A stretch of DNA of 64,000 nt, taken from contig CM060193.1 of assembly GCA_030549335.1 (NCBI GenBank), forward strand, positions 44,625,391-44,689,390. The letters run 5' to 3'. The notes beneath the pieces are model-generated. The model had not been told where the DNA came from, did not search any database, and worked only from the letters and a program-made list of their open reading frames with translations. Each line of letters begins with the position of its first letter. The stretch's first letter is position 1. Below are positions 40,211-51,597 of the stretch, one piece after another. Position numbers and translations under genes: made by a program. The stretch comes from Pontederia crassipes. Taxonomy: Eukaryota > Streptophyta > Magnoliopsida > Commelinales > Pontederiaceae.

Positions 40211-40798
40211 ATATATGTTGATAATATGTTGATAATCGTGTAGTTAATACTAATATAATATTTAATGAATTTATTGATTGACATATAGTATATATAATAT
40301 ATAGTGTTTAAATATAAAACAAATAGCGAGATAAATGTAGATAAGTTATGAGTAACACAGTAGCGTCACAATAGCGTCCCCACAAACTTGAGACGTCATA
40401 TAGCGTCTCTTTAGAGTCTCTAGTCATGCGACGCTAGTTTCGCGTCTAAAGATGTCGACGCCAGAACGGCTCTAGGTGTTGTCGCGTATTTACGATTCGT
40501 GGCGCGAAATAATAACGCCTATGTAGCGTCTCGATTGCGCTAGAATTAACGTCAATTCGTTGAATAGCTAAGGAGATGCTAATGAAACGCTATCAAAAGG
40601 TAAGTAGCGTCTGATTCTCGTGACACGAAGTAGACGCTATATAGGCGCTAGTGGCGTCTATATAGCGTCACTATTGTTGGCGGCATTACCTGGCGTCACT
40701 AAGCGCTCATTTTCTTATAGTACAATCATATCATGTCATATCATATCATATTACTAGAAAAAATATATTCATATATGTTAAAATTCATTTACTATTTG

Positions 40799-41064
40799 TG
40801 TAACATCCCCGACGATGAGTACGTGATATTTTCTGCTATGGACCTTGATTTGCGTGATTTTACCGACACACGTCAACCAATATTAAAGTAGTGCAACAAT
40901 CTATTGCCTCTTGGTGCAACGATCCACTTTGCCTTTGGACTTACGTTTTCTAATGTGTCACTCAGCATTAGAATAGTGCAGTAGCCTATTACCATTTGGG
41001 ACCTCTCTACTTGCATAATATTATCCACTTGGCCATTGGGCTCAGACTTTTCTAATGTCACATC
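40799..41064 (+). repeat. LTR-like terminus with imperfect tandem repeats
   Basis: TGTAACATCCCCGAC at 40799 looks like the start of a gypsy-type LTR. Two imperfect repeats of roughly 85-105 bp follow (about 40879-40968 and 40970-41064), each with AGTAGTGCA-like, CTATTGCC-like and TTTTCTAATGT phrases. No matching end found. Confidence 0.4.
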
Positions 41065-41282
41065 TAAGTAGGGTCATGTTTTTATATATGCCTAGAATCT
41101 CTAAAATTAACTCAAGGCATATCTCTTACTTCCTTTCCCCTTAGGGGACTTTATATTTTCATTGATCACATCCCATCTATGATGAGTAGGTCTAATATGA
41201 CATTCTTGGACACCATGTAATATTGTCCACTCTCCCTGCATGGTTTTACCAAAGTAGTGCAGTTGTCTATTGCCCCTTAGGA

Positions 41283-42340
41283 CCTGTGTGCTCGGCGTCT
41301 TCCTTGATATTAGAGTAGCAGAAAACTTAAAACATGGTGAAACTATCTATTATTGTAGCAATACTTAACATATTTATTAGCAGTTATAACATTATAACAT
41401 AATGGATTAATATTTCTAAATCCGAATATCATGGATTAAGGATTGTTCCTAGTCATCACATGGATATAAAATTATTTATCCATCTATGGTGCAAAATTTT
41501 CAATCATAGACGGGAATCATTTAGATTCCTTAAATACCTTTGAGATTTTAACTCTAAATCTCTTTTTTTTCTAATAATCTTTTGTTCCTCTTCCTTTTTC
41601 ATTTGGAAGTTTTTAAGTTTTCTTAGCTTTTGCTCTGACGATATTGATCTTCTCCTTCAAGCTCGTCTTCTAATTAGTCATATCGTAAAGAGAATCCTAT
41701 TATTTTTTTATTGATAGAAGAGAACGTGACGATTATTTTGGGAGAGAAGATAGAAAAAATAGTAAAATCTCAATAGTTATCATGTTAAGATTATATTACT
41801 CTAGTAAAAAATATGGAGTGGTTACGTAACTTCCAAAATAAAATTTACGAGATTAAGCTAATAGAAGGTGAAGGGATGCAGACATCTAGAATACTAATGG
41901 TAGAAAAGTTTTAGTTGGGACCATTATTGGATTCATATTATTATGTTTTGAAAATTATAATGTATGTACATTTGTAATTATTTTATACCTATCATTTAGA
42001 TTAATTTTTACCGAGTTTTAATTATTACTTCTTTTCTTGCTTATTATCTTAATTTTTTTAGTAAGAAGATACCCACCTGTCTTATAGTTATTTTCCAGCG
42101 ACAGGGAAGACATGAAAAATGGAGTATTAATCGAGTACATTTCAAAGACTACAAGCCAAAATGAGTCAAACACCAATGATTTTTGGTCAATCAACAGAAG
42201 ACACATCAACAAGAGTTTGAATCAAAATGATCAACTATTATTTTTATTGCATTCCATATTATACGTATTAACTTATTATATATTGATCATGTATAGTAAT
42301 TTTAATATATATTAGTAAGATTTAATGGGTCATACACCAT
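41283..42340. other. AT-rich non-coding part of unit A
   Basis: No supported gene. Small frames at 42018-42212 and 42112-42315 show no domain, and their counterparts in unit B are disrupted. Confidence 0.5.
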
Positions 42341-43030
42341 CTGAAGCGTATGACCCCACATACGCCACCGTCTAATTAGATCAGAGGGTAGGCAATAGAC
42401 GTCGTCAATTCCCTTGCGATGGCCAAGGCGGGCAATTCCTTCGACTTCAGTGGGTTCCCCCGGCGGAGGTGAAGAGGGAGTTGATGAACTTGGCAAGTTG
42501 CGCCCCGGATTGAGGCCACCTTCTTCTCCTGGTGATATGTGGCCAATGACGATGATGAGGGCACCAGTTTCGATGTCGCCAACTTCGGTGGTGGCAGCGG
42601 CGGAGTGTGGGAAGATGGCCAAGACAGAACGGAGACAGAGGCATCGGTACGAATGGGCCTCAGCGGCCCGACGGGTAGACCATGGTGGACTCAGGTTCCG
42701 ACAATTAATGAGAATGCCTTGTAGCTCGAGTTGTTCGAGGAGCTCGACATTGAGATCGGCGGAGGAAACCCGCTTCGCCCGGAGCCTCCGCGGTGTCGGC
42801 TGGAGGCCCTCTTGCTCCCCGCCGGGTTCCTCCGTTCGGCGCCGAGCCTGCATGAGCCGCGATGGACTTCCTACCAACAATGTGAATGTAAGAGTTGGAC
42901 GCTCCGCAGTCATGACGATCCGGCGATCTAGTTTCGACGTGGTTGGTCATACCGCATTCATCGTCCATGGAGCGGTAGTAAGGTGGAAGAGGAGGGGTGA
43001 TCTATGGTCCATCGTCCTATTATGACCCCC
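42340..43030. other. GC-rich gene-like fragment in unit A
   Basis: About 690 bp of high GC in AT-rich surroundings, with frames of 203 codons on each strand (42302-42913 minus; 42414-43025 plus). The unit-B copy (60095-60850) has an additional 47 bases near 60270 and a C-run difference, which break both frames. In B a plus reading beginning ATGGCCAAGGCGGGCAATTC at 60183 gives a protein-like phrase (VKRELMNLARCAPGDTNIFV). It is probably an old captured host fragment; no family recognised. Confidence 0.4.
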
Positions 43031-43369
43031 ACTAAATCTGTATTAATAAGTATATATAATAATATAATGATACATATTAAATCATAATCTGTTTACCTTA
43101 TTAAGAAAATATAAATATGAAAAAAAAGGTCATCCTGGCTTGCCCGAAAATTAGAATATGACTCTCCTGGATTGCTCTCTTCCAAATTCGAACCACAACT
43201 AATATATAATCTGGATCAAATATTATTCTACCGATTGTTATATTAATTTGTATATTTGTTATTAGAATATTTATCATAAGTATCTCATATTATATTTTAT
43301 AAATTTCTTATATTGGCTACTACAACGTTTTCTCTTGTTTTAGGTTTTGTTTGGATACCATATCATTAA
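43031..43369. other. AT-rich stretch
   Basis: Nothing recognised. Ends at the MITE target duplication. Confidence 0.5.
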
Positions 43370-43622
43370 CACTATGTTTGGATGAACACTCGTTAAAGAG
43401 GAAAAGAAGAGAATGTAAAAGAAGGGAATGGGATGGAAGGTTAGATATCTTTTATATCTTAATTTGGTGTTGAAATAAAATAGCACAAAAGGAGGAGAAC
43501 GAAGGAAAAAAATAAATTTTCCCCTTCATTCCCCTCTTTTAAAATTTTATTCAAATAAGAGAAAATTTTTTCCCTTCCCCTCCTCCTCTTTACCATCCAT
43601 TCACATCAATTCAAACACATTG
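43370..43622. mobile_element. Tourist-like (PIF/Harbinger) MITE, 253 bp
   Basis: Ends CACTATGTTTGGAT and ATTCAAACACATTG are imperfect inverted repeats. The next inner arms, rich in AAGAGGAAAAGAAG and CCCCTCCTCCTCTTTA, are also roughly inverted. Target duplication TAA at 43367-43369 and 43623-43625. Unit B has the unoccupied site with a single TAA at 61179-61181. A 3-bp TAA target is the mark of PIF/Harbinger elements. Confidence 0.82.
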
Positions 43623-43625
43623 TAA

Positions 43626-46557
43626 AGTAAATGAAGAAGAATGAGAGGAAGGGAAAATGAGGGAGGAAAGAGAAGAAAACGAAAGAGGTCAATTTTTTTA
43701 ACTTCGGTTGGGAGGAAGCTAGATGAAGATAAGTGAGAGGAAAATGCTTTAGTATTAATATTTAGAACAATTATAATCTTTTCAATAATAATAATAAATT
43801 AATTTTTAGAATAGTTAAGATATTTTACTTGATAAAAATGGTTCATATTCCTTTTTCCTCCTCTAGGGGTGAAAAAATCAGCTCCACCAAAAGAAAATGG
43901 TGAGTTTCTCCTCCGTTTCTTTTTCTCTTCTCTCATTCAAATTAGTTAAAAAAAACATCTTATTTTCCCAGTGACCCCTTCTTTATCATCCATTCAATTA
44001 GAGGCTTGATATTTTGCCATTACAGTAGTACATTTTAAGAATAAATAAATTATTTTAACTTGAATGATAATTTTATAATTATACGTGGTATTGGAAAAAT
44101 CTCGCGGGGTCCAAACAATCATTTGAGTTTTCTTATTATTTTAATTTATGATAAGATATTTTTTCAGACAATATCATATGAGTTTTTTTATTACTTTAAT
44201 GTATGATAATATATTTTTTCAGACAACACCATTCATGTTTTATGTGAAATATTTCTTCGGTAAATATAAGTTTTTTATCCAAACAAACCTCTCACATCCC
44301 CCAATCAACTTTTTTTTTTCTTTTGTGTTCTTCTCTGTCATCGACCATGTGATCGAGCCAAACGCCGACCACCGCACCTGCACGGCCCCGGCAGCAATGC
44401 CATGTCACCGTGTTACCGATGACCCCCTCTCTCTCTCATCTCATGCAAAATCTTTCTCGGTTCGTTCAATTTTCAGTTTTCACTTTTCACCCAATTAATC
44501 ATGAACGAATCAGTTTTCACGAATATAGATCAAATCGGCGTGCCAACCTAGTAGATTGGACCGATTCAATAAAAAATTAATTGATTGAATCGAATTTTTA
44601 TATAATAATATTATTTGTGAGTAATTTATATATAAATTATTATAAAAATGATTAATCTAATTAAATAATTATCATTTTTACCGGATGTTAATTTAAATAA
44701 TAGTTTTATTTTTATTATTACTGATATAATAATTTAAATTTAATGTCAATTCAAATTTATTACTGACACATTATTATCGGATTTTATTCTCTTTCCATAT
44801 ATAATTCTTTCCTATTTTATTTAATTAATAAATTGTTTCCATTTTGATTCATTTCCTTTTATCAAGGATTCAATAACTTTCCTTTCATTTTTTATTTGAA
44901 TTTGAAATTGTTTCCTTTTTTTTATCCTTTCACGTGCATAACTTTCCAATTTTAATATAAAATCATTTAAACATTCAATTCCCTAATAAAATCTTTTTAT
45001 TTGAATTTAAATTTTTTTCTCCTTTTTGTATCCTTGCATAACTTTCCAATTTTAATATAAAATCATTTAAACGTTCAATCCCCTAATAAAATCTTTCCAT
45101 ATTTTAATACTTTTAAAAAAATTAAGAAACCGGGTTGAACACGAGTTCAACTTAGTTTTTCGATTTTTTCCGAGCCAACCCGATTTTTTTAGTTTCTAAT
45201 TTTACTATTAAATCAGACCGTTTTCTTGTGACCGATTCGTGATCGGACCACCTGAACCGATCAGTCCGAACTGATTTTTAAAACATTAGTTTTCACCCGG
45301 CTAATCCATCGCACCCCATTGGAAGACAGAGAAAGAAGGAAAAAAAACATTTTCAACATTCCTACAACATAAAAATGAATTAGCTAAATTATCGAGGCAT
45401 ATTCTACTTTTACGTTTTAGTAGATTATTCATGATAAATGCAGTTGTGTCATTTACTTATTCAAATTGTTGTAGCTACAAAATTCTAAAAAAAGAAAAAA
45501 AATATGAAGACAAATCGGCAAGGAATAAAAATGAATAAAAACGACTTTTAAGAATCACTAATCTGTTTAAATATTTTTAATGTAATAAATTACTATATTA
45601 CATTCATGTTCACAATAAAATAAGAATAAACAGATTTTTTAAACCTTTTTAAGCTATCATGATTTTTGCATCTAATTCTAAACTTTATCGCATTTTTTAT
45701 TTTAGTCCTTTCATTTGATTCCGTTAATTTTTTTATTTCTTTATTTATGAAAAGATTAAAATATCCTTTCACAAATTTTTCTCGCTTTTAATATAAAAAA
45801 ATAATCTAAAAACTAAAAAATATAAAACTTCTACAATATATAATAATAAATTGAATATTTTTATTTTTTTTAGCATTTTATATTATTTTTAACATTAAAA
45901 GATAGTAGAGTTGGTGAAAGGATATTTTAGTTCTTTCATAAATAAAAAATAGCAAAAATAATAGAAAAATTAACAAAATCAGACGGAATAACTAAATGAA
46001 AATGCGATAAAGTTTGGAGATGTCTTCATATTTTGGAGTTAGATGCGAAAAATTACGACTGTTTAGGGGAGGTTTAAGAAAATAACTCAAATTAAAAAGT
46101 AATAAGATACAAAATTATGAAATGGAGAAAGTTTGAACAATAGACTTAATTAGCTAATCATTACACTAAACTAAAGTATATATTCATTCACATACTACAT
46201 TTACTTAAAAAAAGACTTAATTTGATTTTTAATAATGTACTAATATATAATTACTCAATCACATAAAAAGTATTTGAATAAATATTAATAAAATTTATGA
46301 AGCATATAAAATGATGGATGCCAATCTATAAAATCAAATATCTCAATGATAGGTCTGAAAAGATGTTTAAAATTTTGTTTTATTTACAAATCTAAACTAA
46401 TTTTTTTATGTAAAAAGTCATATTCTCAAATCTAACTATTTTTTAAAAATATAAACTTTAAATTTATTACAAATATAATTTATTATTGTATTCTTATTAA
46501 GAAAATATTAATTCATCGATCATCATGTAGAAAATTTGTAAATAAAAGGATGAAAAT
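43626..46557. other. AT-rich non-coding remainder of unit A
   Basis: No supported gene. The 116-codon frame at 44148-44498 is split and shifted in unit B. Around 45120-45290 and 62600-62760 both units have a repeat with alternating GAACCGATC/GGTTGGCTCGG-like phrases of unknown family. Confidence 0.5.
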
Positions 46558-46558
46558 A

Positions 46559-46594
<36 letters not shown>
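46558..46594. repeat. (AT)n(GT)n microsatellite
   Basis: AT run passing into TGTGTGTGTGTAT. Confidence 0.9.
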
Positions 46595-46843
46595 ATTGCA
46601 ATTTTGATACTAAATTAATTTAAATCTTAACCTATTTTTTAATAATATCATTAAATATTAATTAAATGACTTCATCATTTATAATTAAATATTAAGTGAA
46701 CAACTTAATATTCTTAAGTAAAAATAAGAAAAATTAAATTAAATTTGAGAATAACATAGAAGTTCAAATTGTTTATGTAATTTATTTTTAAATAACAAAT
46801 TTGATATGTTACTGAAAAAAATGTTATATTATTATTTTTTTAT

Positions 46844-47476
46844 ATGTGGAAAAATATGAGCCTTTCCTTTCTCGAGGAGTTGACAGTCAGAGCCCAAGAG
46901 TATGCTGATACCGTGGAAGTAATTCGGAAGAGAATGAAGGCTGCACAGTCCAGACAGAAAAGCTATGATGACAAAAAGAGACGAGAGCAGATATTCAGAG
47001 CCGGAGACCAGGTACTATTGAAGGTGTCTCCAATGAAGGGTGTTATGAGTTTCAGCAAACGAGGAAAGCTCAGTCCTCGGTTTGTTGGCCCCTTCGAGGT
47101 TCTCGAGTTAGTTGGCGATGGAGCTTGCAGGTTGGCTCTACCTCCTTCCTATGGAAGAGTCCACAACGTCTTCCACGTATCCATGCTCCGAAAGTATAAG
47201 CACGACGATCCCAATGTCGCGAGGATCGAAGAGCCGAATATGAAGGAAGACTTGACTTATGCAAAATATCCCACGAAGATCTTGGAGCACAAGACACAGT
47301 ATCGGAAAGACAAAGAAATACCATTAGTCAAGGTCGCATGGAAGTACCACCACGGGAGGGAAGCAACGTGGGAAATTGAGTTCGAGATGCGCAAAGAATT
47401 TCCGCACTTATTCGGTGAGTTCTATTCCTTACAGGATTCGGGGACGAATCCTTTTTCTATACGTATTATATTGTAA
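46844..47476 (+). pseudogene. Gypsy (Tekay/Del-type) integrase C-terminus with chromodomain, 5'-truncated
   Basis: Open frame of 210 codons that is the tail of a Ty3-gypsy polyprotein. Residues about 25-70 hold the basic SRQKSYDDKKRRE and AGDQVLLKVSP blocks. The GPY/F module follows (GKLSPRFVGPFEVLELVG, about 76-93), then LALPPSYGRVHNVFHVSMLRKY (with a YGR variant), a ~50-residue spacer and a chromodomain (VKVAWKYHHGREATWEIEFEMRKEFPHLF region, about 164-192). In this family the chromodomain guides integration. The catalytic part of integrase and everything upstream are absent: sequence left of about 46840 belongs to unit A. The stop TAA (47474-47476) overlaps the first bases of the LTR. No frameshift or stop is visible in what remains, so this element is younger than the others. 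Confidence 0.92.
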
Positions 47477-49976
47477 TGCACCACGTTTAAAAAAAATAAA
47501 AAAATCTCTGTATTAATGCATCATTACACCCAATTAACACATAGGATTCCTAATCCCCTTTAATCCTCCATGAAATCAGGGATTTCAAAAATCGAAACCC
47601 CCTTGCTGGATGGCCATTTAAAGCCCCATTTAACTTCTCCTCTCTCCTCCCTTTTCATTCATCATTTTGGCTTCATTGTTTCCTCTGGGGTTTTGACTTC
47701 ACGACACAACTTGGGGCAGAGGAAGGAGTCTCTACAAGTGCTGTGGGCACGAGAGCACAAGGAGGAAGAGCGAGACACAACTAGCACGCCATCATTCAGA
47801 GATTCGATCGAGACTTGTCTACAAAAGGTGTGTGTTTCGAGATCTAAATCATTAAGATAATTCCCTATATATATCACATGTTTTTTTAAAAAATAAAACT
47901 AGATAACCTTGGTTAATTAGAATCATCATGAGGTTTCGTGATGAACTATTTTCTCTTTATGCATCTTGCCTTACATGCGATTAAAAGGAATGGTTTAACT
48001 CTAAGTGATTTATATCATGTACATCTGCATGTTCCTGTCCTCTCGTGTGTTTATCGATTAACACCCACAGTCTTATAAACGATGTCATAAATGTGATTAG
48101 TGAACATATATCTCCCTATTGATTATGTTAGAGAAATTTGGATATTTGTTGTACCGTGTTCATACTATTAAATATTAGAATATGTTGGGTAATGGTTCTG
48201 TTTGAGTTGATCAAATTATGTGAAAAGGTGGGGGTGTTAACTGAAGTAGAGGCAATGCCAGGAATTTTAGTGTTGTCTGCATACTTTATTAGTGGATGAA
48301 CGAGATAGTCTTATGTTGCCCTCTTCCCTGTAATGTACAAATAATCTGCAGGTTCTAAAAACCTTATGTAATTACATTTATTTCTTTTTATTTTGTTTCA
48401 TTCTCCTTGATTGAATAATATATCTTCACTTAATGAATTGGGATGTGAAATCCATGCGATACAACATAGGTACATAGATACCATAAGGAAGTGGGAATAA
48501 GTTTCTGGAAGGTAAAGTTAAGGATTAATTAATGTGATATTTTAGTACATGGAATTATAGAATTCACGTATGAGAATGAGTCTGACATCCGCATGACTCT
48601 CCCTTTTCATTATATATATCCTATAGTAATTTTGGATATAATAGTGATGTCATGGTATGAATACTCTTCTCACATGATTTCTGTAGTGAATCTTTTTTTT
48701 TACAATCTTATAATTGAATATACTATTATATTTTTTTTATTTCTAGTGGATTTATTATATCGGATCGCCTTAATGATCTAATCATCTTAGTCTCTTTACG
48801 ATTTCGTCAGTGGTTCGAATTAATCTCCATACTATCATTATGATAATGTTAGAATAAATTGACATCCAATATCTTTTCGAAAGATCACCGATGAACTTTT
48901 AAACGGACGACCGCTCGACCTTCCCGGCGTCCGGTTCGTGGACGGAGGATGTACGACCATAACCAAATATAAAAGTCCATGCCATAATACAACACTATAG
49001 GTTCCATCCAAATGAAAATACAACTCGATATGCTGAAAGATAAAGACTCCATCTAGATTATACGATAACCATGTGCACACGCCACCAAGATGTAGTTGCC
49101 GCACACACATCAATACGGCACGCATCCATATCAAGTGCCTGTGGGGATCACACAGGGGAGCAAGCTAAACCGTTAGCATAAAGCTAAGTGTGAGTTCATA
49201 TAAATCATAGATTAGTTCCATCAAAATAAGCATGATGTAATCATGAAAATCAAGTATAAGAATGAATCATAGTAGATGAGTCGATAAGAAAAATCATAGT
49301 TCATACTTTTTCATTTTCTTTCTTTTTTATGTTCAGTCTCATGCTCATTATTCATATTCATGCTTCTTATTCATATTCATGTTCATAAGGACAAAGTCCT
49401 TTCATTCATCTTTTGCCATTCATGTTATTTCATCATATTTATATTTTAGAAGAGCTTTTCTTCTTTTAGGGAAAATCATTATAGGCACACAAGTGTGCAT
49501 CTATCTAGACCATGGTGGGCTAGTGAGGGATCAGTACCACGGTGAGTGCCCCGTCGGGCAAGATGACCTCGCATAAAGCGAAAATATCCGTAGGGGAGAA
49601 ACTCCCATCTAGATAAGCAATTGATAATCCTCCTTCTCATAAGTCATGGACCTATCTTTTGATCACTCGGATCAATCAAGCCGTAGGGAGCAATGATGGC
49701 TCTGAATCATCTTTTCATATTCATATACATAAGTCATTAATGTTCAGGTGGACAGGACTTATAAAATCAAGTATGTGAGACATTGATGTACCTTTTATTT
49801 ATTTAGCTTCCGCATTTCTTTATATCATTGTATAATATTTTATTATTTAAGTCTTTCACTTACGTGTCACTCTTATTGACCATTTGAGTTAATAAAAGAG
49901 TCAAAGAAAGACCAAAGAAAGTAACGATCGAAAGGAGATCTCGCCACGTGGCGGGATCTCCTTTTGGGGCGTTACA
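47472..49976 (+). repeat. 3' LTR of the gypsy element (2505 bp)
   Basis: Begins TGTAATGCACCACG two bases before the pol stop and ends GGGGCGTTACA at 49976, where unit B starts with ATTGA. The corresponding place in unit A reads ATTGG at 41035-41039, so ATTGA is likely one half of the target duplication. A near-perfect palindrome, GGAGATC...GCCACGTGGC...GATCTCC, lies at about 49934-49961. The ends match the solo LTRs at 11547 and 26208 but the middle block (about 49130-49760) is in the opposite sense. Its open frames are not genes. Confidence 0.82.
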
Positions 49977-50231
49977 ATTGAGCTCACAATTTTCTAATGT
50001 GTCACATCTAAGTAGGGTCATGTTTTTTTTTATATATACCTAGAATCTCATCCTTGTAAAATTAACTCAAGGCATATCTCTTACTTCCTTTCCCCCTTAG
50101 GGGACTATATTTTCATTGATCACATGCCATCTATGATGAGTAGGTATAACATTCTTGGGCACCATGTAATATTGCCCACTCTCCCTACATGATTTTACCA
50201 AAGTAGTGCAGTTGTCTATTGCCCCTTAGGA
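49977..50231 (+). repeat. Duplicated unit B, left part
   Basis: Matches 41035-41282 of unit A with small indels. Interrupted at GGA by the CACTA element. Confidence 0.9.
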
Positions 50232-50821
50232 CATTACAAGAAAACTGTCTTTTACCGACGGTCCTAACCGTCGGTAAAATGGCCAGATCCGTCGAAAATC
50301 ACGATTTCCGACGGTTCTTTCGACGGACAATGATCGTGTGAAAAAGGGGCGTCGCAAATATTTTGCGACGGTTTCTTCTGAACCGTCGGTATTACAGACG
50401 GTCTAGCTGGCGGGCGCGGCAGTCGAACGTTAAATATCGACGGGGCGAAACGTCAATATTATCGACGGTCAGGACCGCCGATATATATCGACGGTTTGAA
50501 CCGACAATAGTATTGACGATTGAAGCCGTCGATATTTGTCGGCGGCTTAAACCGTCGATAGTATCGGCGGTTCGTGCCGTCGATATCTATCGGCGGCTTG
50601 AACCGTGGAAACTATCGACGGTTTTAACCGTCGATATATATCGGCGGCTTGAACCGTCGATATTATCGACGGATAAAATCGTCGACAATCTTGTATCGAC
50701 GGTTTTACTCGTGGGCTACGATCGTCGATAATTATGTACCGACGGATATAACCGTCGGTAAGTATCGAAAAAATTCACTGAAAATTGCAATATTTCAACT
50801 GTTTCCGACGGGACCGTCGGA

Positions 50822-51597
50822 AAAATAAAAAAAATTAAAAAAAATAGTGAATTCACAGATAATTCCCAGATAATACAACACATTTGATCCATAATGGATA
50901 ATTCACAGATAAAGCACATCACATCACAGATAGTTCAATTCGGCATAAGGGTATCCAAACATGAAACGTAATCCATAATGTAATCCATAATTCACAGATT
51001 CAATAACGTAATCCATAATGGAACGGCGCGCTTAATTCACATAATCCAAACATGAAACAAATTGAACATCACATGAATTCACAAATTGAACGACATAACA
51101 TCTTCGTCACGACGAAGAGCTGAAGTTCAATTCGCATATCATCTTCGTCGCAAAACATCACTGCACAACATTGAAATAGAGTAAAAGTTATAACATATAA
51201 AATGCAAACAAAACATGAATTCAGTTTTGAATTCAGTGTTGAAGAGCAAAATCAAAATCTAATTGAATCTAAAATCTAAAATATAAAAACATAATTTGAA
51301 TTTAACATCAACATAATTTGATAAATTCAATAGAAAATGCGTAAACTAACAAGCTAACGCCGAATCTCAAAATTGAAGCAAAATCGAGCATAATCATCCA
51401 AAATAATAGAAAGAGGTATATGACTTTTAATCATCATTACCATTTAAATCCAAAATGCCAAAGTCTGCACTCCATTTTCGGTGAAAACTTTGAAAGTCTA
51501 CATATCTAACTGAAAGGGATGAAGAGTAAAATCTAAGTTAGTGTCAAAGTGCATATGAATCTAATGAGTACAATGATGCATCAGATTAAAGCAAATT
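50822..51597. other. CACTA 3' internal non-coding region
   Basis: AT-rich between the subterminal repeats and the second gene. Repeated phrases CATAATCCA and ACAGATAATTC. No frame. Confidence 0.6.

Larger units (their letters stand above)
36134..40722 (-). mobile_element. CACTA (EnSpm) element with decayed transposase-accessory gene
   Basis: Left end CACTACAAGAAAATTGGCG at 36134; right end TTTTCTTATAGTA ending at 40722 (three changes from the canonical CTTGTAGTG form). Target duplication CAA on both sides (36131-36133 and 40723-40725). Subterminal arrays of GAGACGCTA/TAGCGTCTC-type repeats fill 36150-36560 and 39090-39270, 39760-39960 and 40360-40690. Contains a Transposase_24-like remnant and a GC-rich minisatellite but no TNP2 transposase. 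Confidence 0.88.
41035..46840 (+). repeat. Duplicated unit A
   Basis: Matches 49977-50231 plus 59003-64000 in the same order and orientation, with moderate divergence (more mismatches than between the two 14-kb copies). Differences: unit A lacks the 8.8-kb CACTA insertion, carries the Tourist-like MITE at 43370-43622, lacks about 47 bases near 42506, and has different sequence at 42170-42255. The match reaches at least 46545 at the window end, so the right limit of the unit cannot be set exactly. Confidence 0.88.

Noticed and set aside
36134-40722. CRISPR-like array of short direct and inverted repeats
   Set aside because: Repeats are degenerate and inverted, lie only near CACTA ends, and have no regular spacers; they are transposase binding arrays.
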